The notes beneath the pieces are model-generated. The model was not told the origin of the DNA. It was given only the letters and a program-made list of their open reading frames with translations, and ran no database searches. A stretch of 64,000 nt of DNA. It comes from Athripsodes cinereus. Taxonomy: Eukaryota; Arthropoda; Insecta; Trichoptera; Leptoceridae. Below are positions 44,615-55,887 of this stretch, in pieces. Position numbers and translations under genes: made by a program. Location: contig OX388314.1 of NCBI GenBank assembly GCA_947579605.1, forward strand, positions 21,077,982 through 21,141,981, given 5' to 3'. Each line of letters begins with the position of its first letter. Position 1 is the stretch's first letter.

Positions 44615-47600
44615 GTCTGTTTATATGTATCTGTTTTAAAAAAAATAAAAAGTGTTCTGTATTTTAATAGAATCTCGCGATGAAGATACAAAATGGCGGA
44701 ATATAAATGTTTTGTGAAGGTAAGTACCCTGACTGTTGGCTTTAAGCCGGATATACGGAGCATTATGATGTAAATTTTATATCCGTAAAATATTATTTTA
44801 ATGATTCTAAACGCCACATTACCGAAGCGGGAAAGCCTCGTTGTGCCTTGTGTTGACAATATGGCGGGGCTGGCTATATGCCTTCTGCCTTTTCCTTGTA
44901 CATACAATAACAAGTCTGCCTTGTACCAACATCACAATAAAATATTGTATAACAATCATGATTTTACTTTATATTTAGCTTTCTTGTCGCTACTTAATTC
45001 CTTTTCTTAAAAGATGAATCCATATTTTACGTACAGTAAAAAAATACATTTACTTCACAAAATATTTTAGAAAAGGTTGTATCGTGAGTAAGTATCGATG
45101 CGAGCATCACAACCTTAAATAAATATAAATATAACATGGATTGTGCTGTTTTGTCAATAAATAAAAAATAGTACAAAAATATACTTTACAGTCATGTCGT
45201 TGTTTCTAACCAATAAATATTTAATTTTTTGAATGATTTTCACGTATTAGTAGACTTTTCGATACATCAGTGGCAATTTCGACAAGTTAAACCAGCCTAA
45301 ACCGATCATACCAATAGATGATATAAATCTCATATGATATTTTTTTGGCTCAAATTCATATGTCTAGAAATCATCGAAAAGAATAAGAGATCCCTTGATA
45401 ACTAACTCTTGAAACTCACAAAGTTTATGTACCTAAAATAATAATACATTATCTAAATAATGAAATCATTTAAATTCAGAGGAAAAGAAATATTGTGAAA
45501 TGTGTTATTCCTAAAAGACTACCTACTCACTAAAAAGGTTTGTTGAAATCGAAAAGAGTAAAAATGTGGTTTTAATATGCGTGAATTTAAACAATGAATA
45601 GAGTTTCAACAAAAATTAAGAAGTAAAAGAGCTAAGGGTCAGAAATCAAGGATCCGAAACCTTTTAAAATAACGATCCAAATGAAAGTGTTCGCGGAGGG
45701 GGAAAGGGCGTAATCCCATTCATTTTACATCCCCTAACTATACACTGCATTCTTGAGGGCGTCAGCAACCTTTTAGAAAGTTTGAACATGTATTTTATTT
45801 TTTGATGTATTTTATCTTTAATATAATCAATTTAAAGTTAAAGTGATGAATGCAAAATGTATTCATATGGATTTTAATGTATAAAACCTTCACTATATTA
45901 TTTGACAGTAATCAAAATATTGGTTTAGTATCACAAATTATATCGGCATAGTACCTACTAAGAAATTAAAATATAACGATGTTTGAGTTTTACCTAGAAT
46001 TTTATTTTGGTGACCCAGGTTTCGACCCAGGTTTTGTAATGTCTTTGTCAAACCCAGAATTCTTAGTGAAACCCAAATATTATATCATTGTGTCGTATTT
46101 AATACAAAGTTGTACAAAATAAATATCAAAAAAAAAATTATTATGTATGATATCTTTAAAAATTTGACGAAAAATGGCATAAGAACCCGAAACCGCATCC
46201 TCAATTAGTTTTCAATAACACATTTTTTTCTAATTATAAAACATTTTTTTATTAATTCGCAAATATTGTATGAAGTTTCAATTAATTTGTCCAGTATTTC
46301 TCACCCCTGTAAGACGATCTTACATTTACCCCATATCGGAATTGCTCCGACAAATGGCTGACATCGATTTGCGCCAATCCCTTTCTGAACTTAATGCCCC
46401 AAGAAAGGACTTAAAAGACCAAACGATCTGAGGAAATAATGCCTCTGAAACACGGAATTAAAATGTTCCTTTCAGACTTTGGTATTATTATTTGTAAAGA
46501 TGTTTAATAGACTGTGGTGTCATTGAGAAGGTTTTGTTTATGGTTAATTTATGAAAACATATCGGTATAATGTCTCTCTTTGAAATTCCTGATGTCAATC
46601 AGATCAATTATTTTATTACATTCAAAAGAGGGCAAGAATGAAAGATATACGAATTTACTCAACAAATTTCCTCCTCAAAGCAAATACTTTGAATATGTAT
46701 TTAGTGAAAACAAATTGAAATATCGTGGTTATTATGGAAAAAGTCATTAACTACGTTGTTTCTGTAAAATTTTATTGTATTAGTTCCTTCACTATATTAT
46801 GTAGCTATCTACTTAAAATATAAATATTTGATATTGTTAAAATGTATAAAATTTTGTATGAGATATAACAGAACTATTATAAACAGTAAAAAAGAAGATC
46901 CTGTTCGTTTTTAGTAATTTGATTTTTTAAATGAAACAATCTACTTTTTCAACATGCAAATTGACTTTTTCGACGATATGCAAACATTGCAAACACTAAT
47001 ATCAATTTTAAACACAATGAAAATTCTTCATAATATTGACCTAAAAAGAGATGTAAAACACAAATACTTGTTAAATCTTTGCTTAGTTAAAAGTTCGTAA
47101 AACATTAGCAAAAATCAATAATTCAATTAAATAATCGTTTTGTAGTACCTAAGTAGAAAGAGGAAGAATTACATGCTCAACAATCTAATTTATTCTTACA
47201 TCCATCACATTAAAAGTTTCCTGGAGTTATTTTAAGACATTATTTATGTTCAATAATTATTTATGGTACCTAAATACTTTTTATATGCCTACTTTTTTTT
47301 TTAAATATGTTCTCTGTAGACCATAAGAAGGTACTAATTCAGGATGAAAAAAAATATGGAAAATTGATTATTCAGGATACCTAATCCTTCATTTGTTATT
47401 AATGAAACTCGAAGGATTACATGTAAATATAGGTAAGTATATGTATGCATAGTTTTGTCGAACAATGTAAAGCGATGTTCATATCTGATACGTTCTCAGA
47501 TTCCTTCACGTGTCCACTCCACCTTTTCGAATTAAACGTCTTCAAAGGTCATGATCTGGTGTGTCTTGAAATCATTTGTCCAGAGCCAAAATGGATTTCC

Positions 47601-48164
47601 GGCACAGGGAGGGCACACTTTGATTTATTTGACTTACTGGTATAAGTACTTAGCTGGAAATGGCTCTCAAATGTAAAAGGCGCTATTTGTGGTAGACGTA
47701 GTTTATAAACATAATCAATTGTGTGCGACGGCTCTTTGCCAATTAAAAAGAAACACATCGTGTGAAATCAGACTTAATTTTGAAAATAATAATCAAGACC
47801 ATTTATGTTGCGCCAATTTGTGATAGATATCATCTCAAGGGCGACACATATTTTTTTAAATAAAATGTTCCAACAAAAAAAATTACAAAAAAAACTTTTT
47901 TTACGATTATTGGAAACATCAATATTGAACAACCCATAATTGAAAAATTGCTGTCCAATTTCAACGAGGTATTAATAATTATATTGTATACCATACAACG
48001 ATGTTAAATGATTTTTAAGACTATTTATTAATTAGATTGCCCAAAGTTTGTAAGAGTATAAGAGTACTTCATCATTTGACTTTGAAGAACTACTGCTGGT
48101 GAAAGTCAAGCCATATCTATCTGTTGCATCAATTACTATTGAAGCAGCGAGGCAGAATAATTAT
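44615..48164. other. Long AT-rich interval, no gene seen
   Basis: I looked for LINE motifs, inverted repeats and RNA genes and found none that stands out. A partly duplicated GACCCAGGTTT..GACCCAGGTTTTG occurs at 46012-46036. Frames up to 106 codons are AT-driven or overlap the SINE. Confidence 0.4.
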
Positions 48165-48375
48165 CTTTTCTTTTAACATGTAATAATCTTGGTTTTTCTT
48201 TTACCTGGTTTTCCAATCTTGCTCATTACCTTGCTAATCTTGATATGTTTAAACCAATAGATATTCAACATGCGTCTGAAAAAAAAAACATTTCCAGCAA
48301 AGCAGCCGAAGCCCGTTCTCGCTATTTCCGATGGTCCACGTCTCACTAGTATAAACGAACGCTGTGTATAGTAGA
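48165..48375 (-). pseudogene. RTE-like LINE reverse transcriptase fragment
   Basis: Across two frames the minus strand gives Y-T-S-E-T-W-T-I-G, then C-F-A-G-N-V-F-F-F-R-R-M-L-N-I-Y-W and H-I-x-I-S-K-V-M-S-K-I-G-K-P-G-K. This matches the known Y-G-S-E-T-W-T ... W-C-W-R-R-M-L-x-I-x-W-T-x-H-x-x-N-x-E-V segment that follows the catalytic domain in insect LINE ORFs. One frameshift near 48290 separates the parts. Confidence 0.75.
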
Positions 48376-48401
48376 TACGCACATTTTAAGAAAATACTAA
48401 C

Positions 48402-48557
48402 CAGACCCCCTAGACATACATGCACTTGGCGGTCGACTACAAACGAATTTTCGACTATAACTGCAACAATAACGCATAATTATACAATACATGTAGGTAG
48501 ATTGTCGAAAAGTTCGTCAGTAGTCGATCGCTAAGTACGGTTTGTCTACGGCCCCAG
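48402..48557. mobile_element. MITE-1 copy 4
   Basis: CCCCTAGACATACATGCACT and CGGTTTGTCTACGGCCCC form the outer inverted repeat. CGACTACAAACGAATTTTCG and the ATAACGCATAATTA core are shared with copies 1 and 3. It shows what copy 1 looked like before MITE-2 entered. Confidence 0.8.
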
Positions 48558-49922
48558 TAAACTAAACACATAAAAAATATTTAAACATTTAAAACAATAA
48601 TTGATTCTGGTAACAATTAAGTTTTGAATAAATAATCACTCAATTAAGTCTAAGTTTGAGAATTATTGTTAAGTCAAAGCAAATTACTCTAGTTTGATAT
48701 TGAAGGTATAGGAGAAGTATGTATTTAGTAGTTTGAAAATTGATATCCATTAAATAATGTTCTAGAACTAACACAAAACTATGAAGCACTTTACTACTAT
48801 CTCTAGAATGTGGAGTGAAGGCAGGTGAAATGTAAATAATGTACTTACCTTCATACTTCATATAATACAATCATAGAGAATGATAGAGAATAGTTCCGTT
48901 ACCTATCTGCTTGGTTACCCGGCAGACTGCTTGTTCTAAAGACTGTCTCTTGTGTAAGTAAACCCTTTTAGTACTATGAGATTGAAGTTGGATACTTAAA
49001 ATTTTGTCGCGACCAAAAACACATCAATGGTTTGTATTTAATGTAAAAATTGTACATAAAAGAATAGCAGTGATAAATTATTGTTAAAAAAACTCATCGT
49101 TTCAAGAAAGCGATTTGTTAAACATTGATGTTTTCAGTAATAAATTATAGTAATAATGTTAGTCCATAAAACTGAGAAGAATCAAATTGGCTATAAAATC
49201 TACAAGATTCATGTGAAATTGCTTATTTTGCATCCACTTTTTTTCTTGCTATCTTCCATACATCACTAGATCATTTTCTAACACCTGTATTATTTATTCT
49301 TGGTTACTAATCGAGGACTTTGGAGTATTTGGCGACGTGTCCTGCTCAGCTCCATAAAACGACATCTTTGTCTTAGGACCCTGATCAACTGATTTATCTA
49401 AAACAAAAATATATCTTTCATGAACGAACCTTTGGGTCTAACAAATGAGTTAAAAGAAGACAAATAAAATATCACTTACGTGTTTTATATCACAATTTTA
49501 GTCACGAATTTTGAAGATGTTCTTATGTGAATCTTGATTGCCGATTTATTGGATTCTTATGGGTGATGTAAATTTCTTAGTGTGAGAAAGTCATATTTGT
49601 ACGATGGTGATTAAAGTTTCTGGTCATTGAATCAATACGTTTTGTTATACATGTTATACATATACACTATCTATATAAAGTGACTTTGTGCTAAATAATG
49701 TATTCCTTCAATATATGTACTTCAATGAAATCCAGCTCGATGAGAACATTATTTAGTTACTCGACGTGTTATTTTGACTTTTGTGAAGGTACTCGTATAA
49801 TAAGTGTGATTTGTTGTTAATCGGCGGTGTTTTAGCACACAATTCAACTACATAAAGACCAAATTTGAAAAATAATCCTATAGGAACATATTGAATATCC
49901 AATAAGAATTAGAAAGAATACA
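48558..49922. other. AT-rich sequence, no gene seen
   Basis: A TACATCACTA end-like word at about 49258-49267 has no partner. A GC-richer patch at 49320-49400 may be an old LINE but has no clear motif. Confidence 0.35.
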
Positions 49923-50002
49923 ACCTGCATGTTTGTTACATGAAGTATGTGATCTGGCAACTCCATTTGTGGAATGTGTCGTGATGATAAAATAGTAGTA
50001 GG
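49923..50002 (+). repeat. Repeat family B, 3' end
   Basis: TGCATGTTTGTTACATG, CTCCATTTGTGGAATGTG and CGTGATGATA followed by a short AGTAGTAG tail match the 3' third of the family. Confidence 0.6.
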
Positions 50003-50080
50003 AAGATATAATAATTCAAAAATATTTTTAGGACTTTACAGGCGTGTTTGTTGTGATAATTTTCTGGATTTTGATCTGGG

Positions 50081-50254
50081 GTTCGCTGGAAGCCTTGAGG
50101 TAGAGTCTCAGCCTCATGCGCATCAGGTACGCGGTTCGATCCCAGGTAACGACAAACTTCCCTTTCATGACACAATTACTGTGAAAGGTGTAAAATGTTA
50201 TATTATAACAAAAACCATGATAGGTACATATATTTTCAAAAATTAAAAAAAAAT
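50081..50254 (+). mobile_element. SINE family A copy
   Basis: GTTCGCTGGAAGCCTTGAGG (box A region), GGTTCGATCCC (box B, perfect), CCTTTCATGAC...GTGAAAGG and an A-rich tail at 50242-50252. The TTTTAGCTTA segment is missing and the TGGGTTT hairpin is degraded. Confidence 0.8.
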
Positions 50255-50504
50255 ATCATTCTTTTCTCTACGTTCTCTGTCCAGATTCTTTCGATGAGGG
50301 CAATCACTTTGGGGAAATTTCGCGGTTCTGCTGAGCACCTTCTTAACTCCTCAATCTATTAAATTGAAAGACAACTTTACAAGTTAAAAATATTTTCATG
50401 CTTTTTGGTAACAGTAAAAAATTTAAAACTGTATAACAGCAAATCTGAAAAAACTTAATTTGGTGTTCTTAATATTTCAAGATGTAAGAGAAGTATAATA
50501 AACC
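50255..50504. other. AT-rich sequence, no gene seen
   Basis: A GC-richer patch at 50270-50350 may be LINE-derived but has no motif I trust. Confidence 0.3.
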
Positions 50505-50660
50505 AGGAGCATAGGACGACACCAATGAGGTTGAGGAATGATATCATGCGACACGCTGGGGTCAACTGGATGCAGACGGCGCAGGATCGAATGGCGTGGA
50601 AAGAAAAGGAGAAAGTTTTCATTCAGGAGTGGGCTGAGAAGAAGAAGAAGAAGGAGAGAA
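50505..50660 (+). pseudogene. LINE C-terminal end with (AAG)n tail
   Basis: The plus strand encodes R-T-T-P-M-R-L-R-N-D-I-M-R-H-A-G-V-N-W-M-Q-T-A-Q-D-R and then W-K-E-K-E-K, Q-E-W. This matches the known ending G-x-x-W-M-x-x-A-Q-D-R-x-x-W-x-x-L-G-E-A-Y-V-Q-Q-W of RTE-like insect LINEs. Related to the fragment at 60515 (minus). It ends in an AAG tail at 50638-50655. Confidence 0.75.
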
Positions 50661-50740
50661 GTGAATAAAACACAGAATTCCATACAAAACGTAGAACCCT
50701 GACTCATTCACAAAAGTGAATGAAGTGAACAAATATGAAT

Positions 50741-50921
50741 TTTTGACAGAACGGTTGGCGAAAGCGTGTGGTGTTTCCTACATTTTATGAAGTATTTCTC
50801 GCATTTTTATAAAAATATATCATTTTTACATTTATAAAAACGTAATTGGACATTTTTTGAAGTTCTTGTCGAAGTTTTAAGCGATTTACCACACTTCTTT
50901 TCGCCAACCGATCTGTCAAAA
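50741..50921. mobile_element. Inverted-repeat MITE, 181 bp
   Basis: TTTTGACAGAACGGTTGGCG at the left and the complement of TTTTGACAGATCGGTTGGCG at the right differ by one base in 20, and pairing continues to GTGTGGT. The centre contains ATAAAAATATATCATTTTTA-like AT-rich DNA. I see no clear target duplication. Confidence 0.75.
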
Positions 50922-51880
50922 CTGCCGAAAAATGGTGCCTCACTTAATTACAATGAAAATACATACGAGTACTCCATCTAGGTATTATATATAAAAATCT
51001 ATGGAATAAAATAATTATCTAAATAATACTAAACACAACTGTTGCCAACTTCTGTAGTGTGTGGGTATGAATGGTTGGTAGATATTACATAATATAATGG
51101 TATATTATTATATACAGCACTTGTATAGCTCTGTAAGTTGGCGACATTCACGCCGCGGTTTTTAATTGTAACCTCTGACAATGACACCAAGTGTAGTAAA
51201 GAAGACAGTACAGCCACTTGACTGTTTTCAATATTTCGGTGAAAAGTAAAAAAGATGACATGTGGTTAAACTACAAAAATATGACGCAAAGATGTTATAC
51301 AAATGAAGAAGTTTTCATGTGTACTGTGTTCTAAGTTCTAAGTATCAAGACAATATTATTCTATAGTTTCTTAAAAAAGAGTGTGGTATTGCTAGTGGAA
51401 TCTCTGTAATAAACATACACAACAAAACATACATAGACATTTCATACAGATCGAGCTAGTCCCAAATTTAGATATGAATCTTGTTTTTCATCTAAACAAT
51501 CTAAAGAAAGACAAACATGTCACTCTCTCCAAGCCATAAAAATAATATTTCATTAAGGATAGATTTTGTGTGGACTTTATCGCTGAACTATATGGTTTAT
51601 ATATATGTGATATGTATCATGATAAGTATGATTTAACCTGAAGATATTCATCACATGCAAGAAAGAGAAAAAGTACACATCATAATTACTGTGTATAGCC
51701 CATTTCACTGCGTGCAGTCGGGCAGAGACTCGACGACTCATGCCTTTGCATACGATACGAGACTTGCTCCGTCGCTAGAATATGCAGTTTGGACTCAACG
51801 AGAAGATGTTATGATTGCATATAGCGCTTGTGTTTCTTCAGAAGCGTTTCACATATCAATGCGAGTCATCATGTAACAAC
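50922..51880. other. AT-rich sequence, no gene seen
   Basis: No recognisable gene. A GC-richer stretch at 51690-51850 leads into the octamer array. Confidence 0.35.
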
Positions 51881-52929
51881 CAAATAAGTAAACAAGTAAA
51901 CAAATAAGCAAATAAGCAAATAAGCAAAAAAGCAAATAAGCAAATAAACAAATCAGCAAATAAGCAAATAAACAAATAAACAAATAAGTAAATAAGCAAA
52001 TTAACAAATAAACAAATTAAAAAATAGACAAATAGACAAATAGGTAAATAGACAAATAGACAAAATAGACAAATAAACAAATAAACAAATAAACAAATAA
52101 ACAAATAAACAAATAAACAAATAAACAAATAAACAAATAAACAAATAAACAAATAAACAAATAAACAAATAAACAAATAAACAAATAAACAAATAAACAA
52201 ATAAACAAATAAACAAATAAACAAATAAACAAATAAACAAATAAACAAATAAACAAATAAACAAATAAACAAATAAACAAATAAACAAATAAACAAATAA
52301 ACAAATAAACAAATAAACAAATAAACAAATAAACAAATAAACAAATAAACAAATAAACAAATAAACAAATAAACAAATAAACAAATAAACAAATAAACAA
52401 ATAAACAAATAAACAAATAAACAAATAAACAAATAAACAAATAAACAAATAAACAAATAAACAAATAAACAAATAAACAAATAAACAAATAAACAAATAA
52501 ACAAATAAACAAATAAACAAATAAACAAATAAACAAATAAACAAATAAACAAATAAACAAATAAACAAATAAACAAATAAACAAATAAACAAATAAACAA
52601 ATAAACAAATAAACAAATAAACAAATAAACAAATAAACAAACAAACAAACAAACAAATAAACAAATAATCAAATAAACAAATAAACAAATAAACAAATAA
52701 ACAAATAAACAAATAAACAAATAAACAAATAAACAAATAAACAAATAAACAAATAAACAAATAAACAAATAAACAAATAAACAAATAAACAAATAAACAA
52801 ACAAACAAATAATCAAATAATCAAATAAACAAATAAACAAATAGACAAATAGACAAATAGACAAATAGACAAATAGACAAATAAACAAATAAACAAATAA
52901 ACGAATAAACGGATATACGATTAAACAAG
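51881..52929. repeat. Octanucleotide array (AAATAAAC)n, about 131 units
   Basis: About 1,050 bp of one 8-bp unit. The middle, 52071-52640, is pure for roughly 70 units. The left 190 bp carry variants with AAATAAGC and AAATAGAC. The right 130 bp carry AAATAGAC and AATCAAATA variants. Short ACAAACAAAC interruptions sit at 52637-52655 and 52797-52805. Because 8 and 3 are coprime, each minus-strand frame reads the same eight-residue cycle L-F-V-Y-L-F-I-C with no stop. This gives three artefactual frames of 263 to 324 codons. Confidence 0.97.
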
Positions 52930-54120
52930 TAAAATAAAAATGAGTCAACAGAAAAAATAATAAATACTTAAACAAATTAATAAATGTGGAATTCGCGTAT
53001 AAAAAACGACAAGACTGGACTTTTTATGTTGTCATGCTTAAGTGTAGAATTTTTTAAAGAAAACTCAAAATTTTTACCCCCCGTCACGAAATTTTCAATT
53101 TGGTATTATTATTAATTTTGGTATATTTTAGATATTTCACAATCTCATCATTTCCGTATGACAATAATTTCAGACAATACTTAGCTTTTCCATTGTCGAG
53201 GTTCGGTGTTTTTTTTTTGCATATATGGAAGGCATGCCACTGATTTATATCAATATTATTCCTCTTTCATCCCTAAGTGCTTTGTAGAACCCTATAGGTA
53301 ACGTAAAACCTAATGTCATTTATTAACTTTAGCATTGCATTAGCATGATACCGTGCACATTGCACAGTATCATGTTGGATGCGATAAAGGATAAAGGACT
53401 AAAGAACCACACAACACTATATTACTATTATACACTATAAATATGGACATTGTTGTAAATACCATACTGCTATACTTGTACCTACTTTGCTGTGATTCGG
53501 TAGACAAACTTGTTATTTATAACCATTTTCAATCCTCTGGTGTATGGCCGCACTAAGGGGCCATTTTTCATCATTTGGCGAGTTGGTACTTTGTACATTT
53601 TGGATCAGAGGTGATTCAAAAGAACAGTTGCAAGTATTTTTTGAGTTCCAACGGTTGCTTAACAGCCTTTAAGAGTTTAGTAATAGCCTACAAATTAAAT
53701 GGCGTAATTAGTATTGTCGACCGGAAGGAAATTCATGTTAAATTAATAAAACACTTATATTTAGTACAAACACATTGACTTAATTGTGTTTTTAAATTAT
53801 AAAATACTGTAAATTATATAATTTTATAAAATTATTTAAATAAATTAAAAAAAAAAAAATTAATCGCGAGCCGGCCATCAAGAGCATTCGATCTTATAAT
53901 CAGGCTAACGTAAGGACTTTAATTGTCACCTGTTTGGGTATTAAATAATATATTACTATCATCCTGCAATACAACAGTAAGATACAATTTTGTAAATAGT
54001 GTTTGTACAACTGCTGTGTATATAAAACATAGAATTGCAGTAATTATAATATATACACTATACACTTGCATGCCTGTGTTTGTTTGGTAGATACCATGTT
54101 CCTGAGCTAACTATAAATTT
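52930..54120. other. AT-rich sequence with one hairpin
   Basis: A 31-bp hairpin lies at 53344-53374 (CATGATACCGTGCA / TGCACAGTATCATG, one mismatch, 3-base loop). No gene is visible. Confidence 0.4.
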
Positions 54121-54683
54121 CTGTACCTTAGAGGATAAACCACGGGAGTCCACTTTCTACCACTTTTGAGTTAACAATGCAAATATATTGGTGACAAAAC
54201 GTTATGTTAGTGAGTTAAATACTGTAGTCCAAAGTTGTTGGATTATATGATTTTTCATTTGTAATAAATATATGAAGTCCATTTAATGTTAATGGAAAAT
54301 CAACGGAAGTCCCACATACGTTATAATATTCCATCAGGGAGAAAAAATCATAGAAAATTTTGTTAGTGCCAAAATCACGGGCGTCCAACATGCGTTGTTT
54401 ATACTAACTATTTAAAACAATTACTTCAAGTCGGTGCCACAAATGTATGTGCAGATATCGTTAGAGGATAAAACTCGGAAGTCCATTTTATCTATAATTA
54501 TCAATAAAATAATTTTTTTTATTATAAAATATTAAAATATCAAATGAAGATATTTTTTTACAGACTGAAATTATTCCAAATATTATGACAGTTATGATGT
54601 TTAAAAACTTGAAAATTCATATAATTGCCTCTCCTGCACATTTATTGTAATGTGACTCCCGTGGTTTACCCTTTAAGGTACAG
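54121..54683. mobile_element. Inverted-repeat DNA element with repeated internal motif
   Basis: The ends CTGTACCTTAGAGGATAAAC and the complement of CTGTACCTTAAAGGGTAAAC match in 18 of 20 bases, and pairing continues through CCACGGGAGTC. ATTT lies directly outside both ends and may be a 4-bp duplication. Degenerate copies of CACGGGAGTCCACTTT recur inside at about 54304, 54376 and 54474. Non-coding. Confidence 0.75.
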
Positions 54684-55256
54684 ATTTTTGCCTTTATGTT
54701 TTTATTGGTAGAGTAGGTACTAATGCACGTAGTTATGTTTTTTTTTTGTTTTTTATTGATTGATTGATCTTATTTTTTTTGTAATTGAAGACTGTACAAT
54801 TTTCTTGTTCATGTTGACTGTGAAAAGTCGTAAGTCGTATATTTCATGAAAAAATGGTGGTCTGACTTGGACATATCGAATTAGTTGATGCAATTTACGT
54901 TGAAACAAAACTATTATTCTATAACTCACAAATCGCTGCTACTGCGAAATAAGTCGATTGTTCCTGTCCATAAACATCCTTATTCTAAATATGTGTAAAT
55001 GTAGAGTCCCCATGAACATACGAGTGAAACCAAAATACCGGCTAAAATAATAAAAATACATCTACACCCAGCCAACCAGCCATACGGCATAGTTTATGGT
55101 ATAAAGATAAATAAATATACAACGTTGTAGGTAAACAAAATGCATATTTCAACATATATCAAACCTTTTTCAGCCATGGTGGAAATATTTACTCAAACAT
55201 AATGTTATATGTCAACTTCAAAATTAAACTAGTCGAAAGTAGATATTTTTCTATGC
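54684..55256. other. AT-rich sequence, no gene seen
   Basis: Nothing recognised. Confidence 0.35.
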
Positions 55257-55366
55257 CTACACCATCACGGCATGTCTCATAAAAGGGGTAGCCAGAAAAA
55301 TAACTGTACGCAATAAACATGCTAGTTGTATTTTTCGTATCAATAAAAAAATTAAGATATTCAGTT
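55257..55366 (-). repeat. Repeat family B fragment
   Basis: Minus strand: CTGAATATCTTAATTTTTT, a CATGTTTATTGCGTACAG block, CTACCCCTTTTATGAGACAT and GCCGTGATGGTGTAGGC. Together with the plus-strand fragment at 55514 it forms an inverted pair about 150 bp apart. Confidence 0.6.
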
Positions 55367-55513
55367 TACTGTCGGCGTTTAGGTAGTAGAATGACATAAT
55401 GAAATTAAAAAAAACATTTCTTTCCCCCTACACGTCTTTCTCAATTAAAATCTAAACCGTAGCAAAAATATTATGAAGAATTTCTTAATTAATTTTTTGA
55501 CACGAAAATTATA

Positions 55514-55590
55514 GCTTGCATGTTTGTAGCATGTGACTGGTCTGCTGGTTACCCCACTTGAGGAATATGCCGTGATGGTATAGTAGTTGA
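55514..55590 (+). repeat. Repeat family B, 3' end
   Basis: TTGCATGTTTGTAGCATGTG, ACTGGTCTGCTGGTTACCCC, ACTTGAGGAATATGCCGTGA and TGGTATAGTAG follow the family's 3' order. Confidence 0.65.
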
Positions 55591-55786
55591 ATACTTACTT
55601 GATTTTAAATAAGTTTATAAACGAAGGGGGATTAAAATTCCAAAAAAATGCACAAAACAGAAGGGCACGGGTCTAGCTCACCTGAGTTGTACAATGTAAT
55701 ATAATTGCTTTTTTCTCAAGACTATGACATTTCTGGTAAGAATGGAATCTTTGCTGGTCCACATCTTGAATGTATTAATTGTTAAC
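55591..55786. other. AT-rich spacer
   Basis: Nothing recognised before the hairpin. Confidence 0.3.
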
Positions 55787-55887
55787 ATTGATATAATGAA
55801 AACAAAATTGTTTTTAGGTTTTACTATGATTGATAACAAATAAATCATAGTAAAACCTAAAAACAATTTTGTTTTCATTATATCAAT
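55787..55887. repeat. Perfect inverted repeat, 44-bp arms
   Basis: The arms 55787-55830 and 55844-55887 are exact reverse complements, with a 13-bp loop. AATTGTTAACAT occurs on both sides of the locus (55777-55788 and 55928-55939). There is no coding capacity. It is either a very young small foldback element or a local inverted duplication. Confidence 0.95.

Noticed and set aside
51856..52975. Three overlapping minus-strand frames of 263 to 324 codons
   Set aside because: They are translations of the octamer array; every frame gives the same eight-residue cycle, so they are not proteins.
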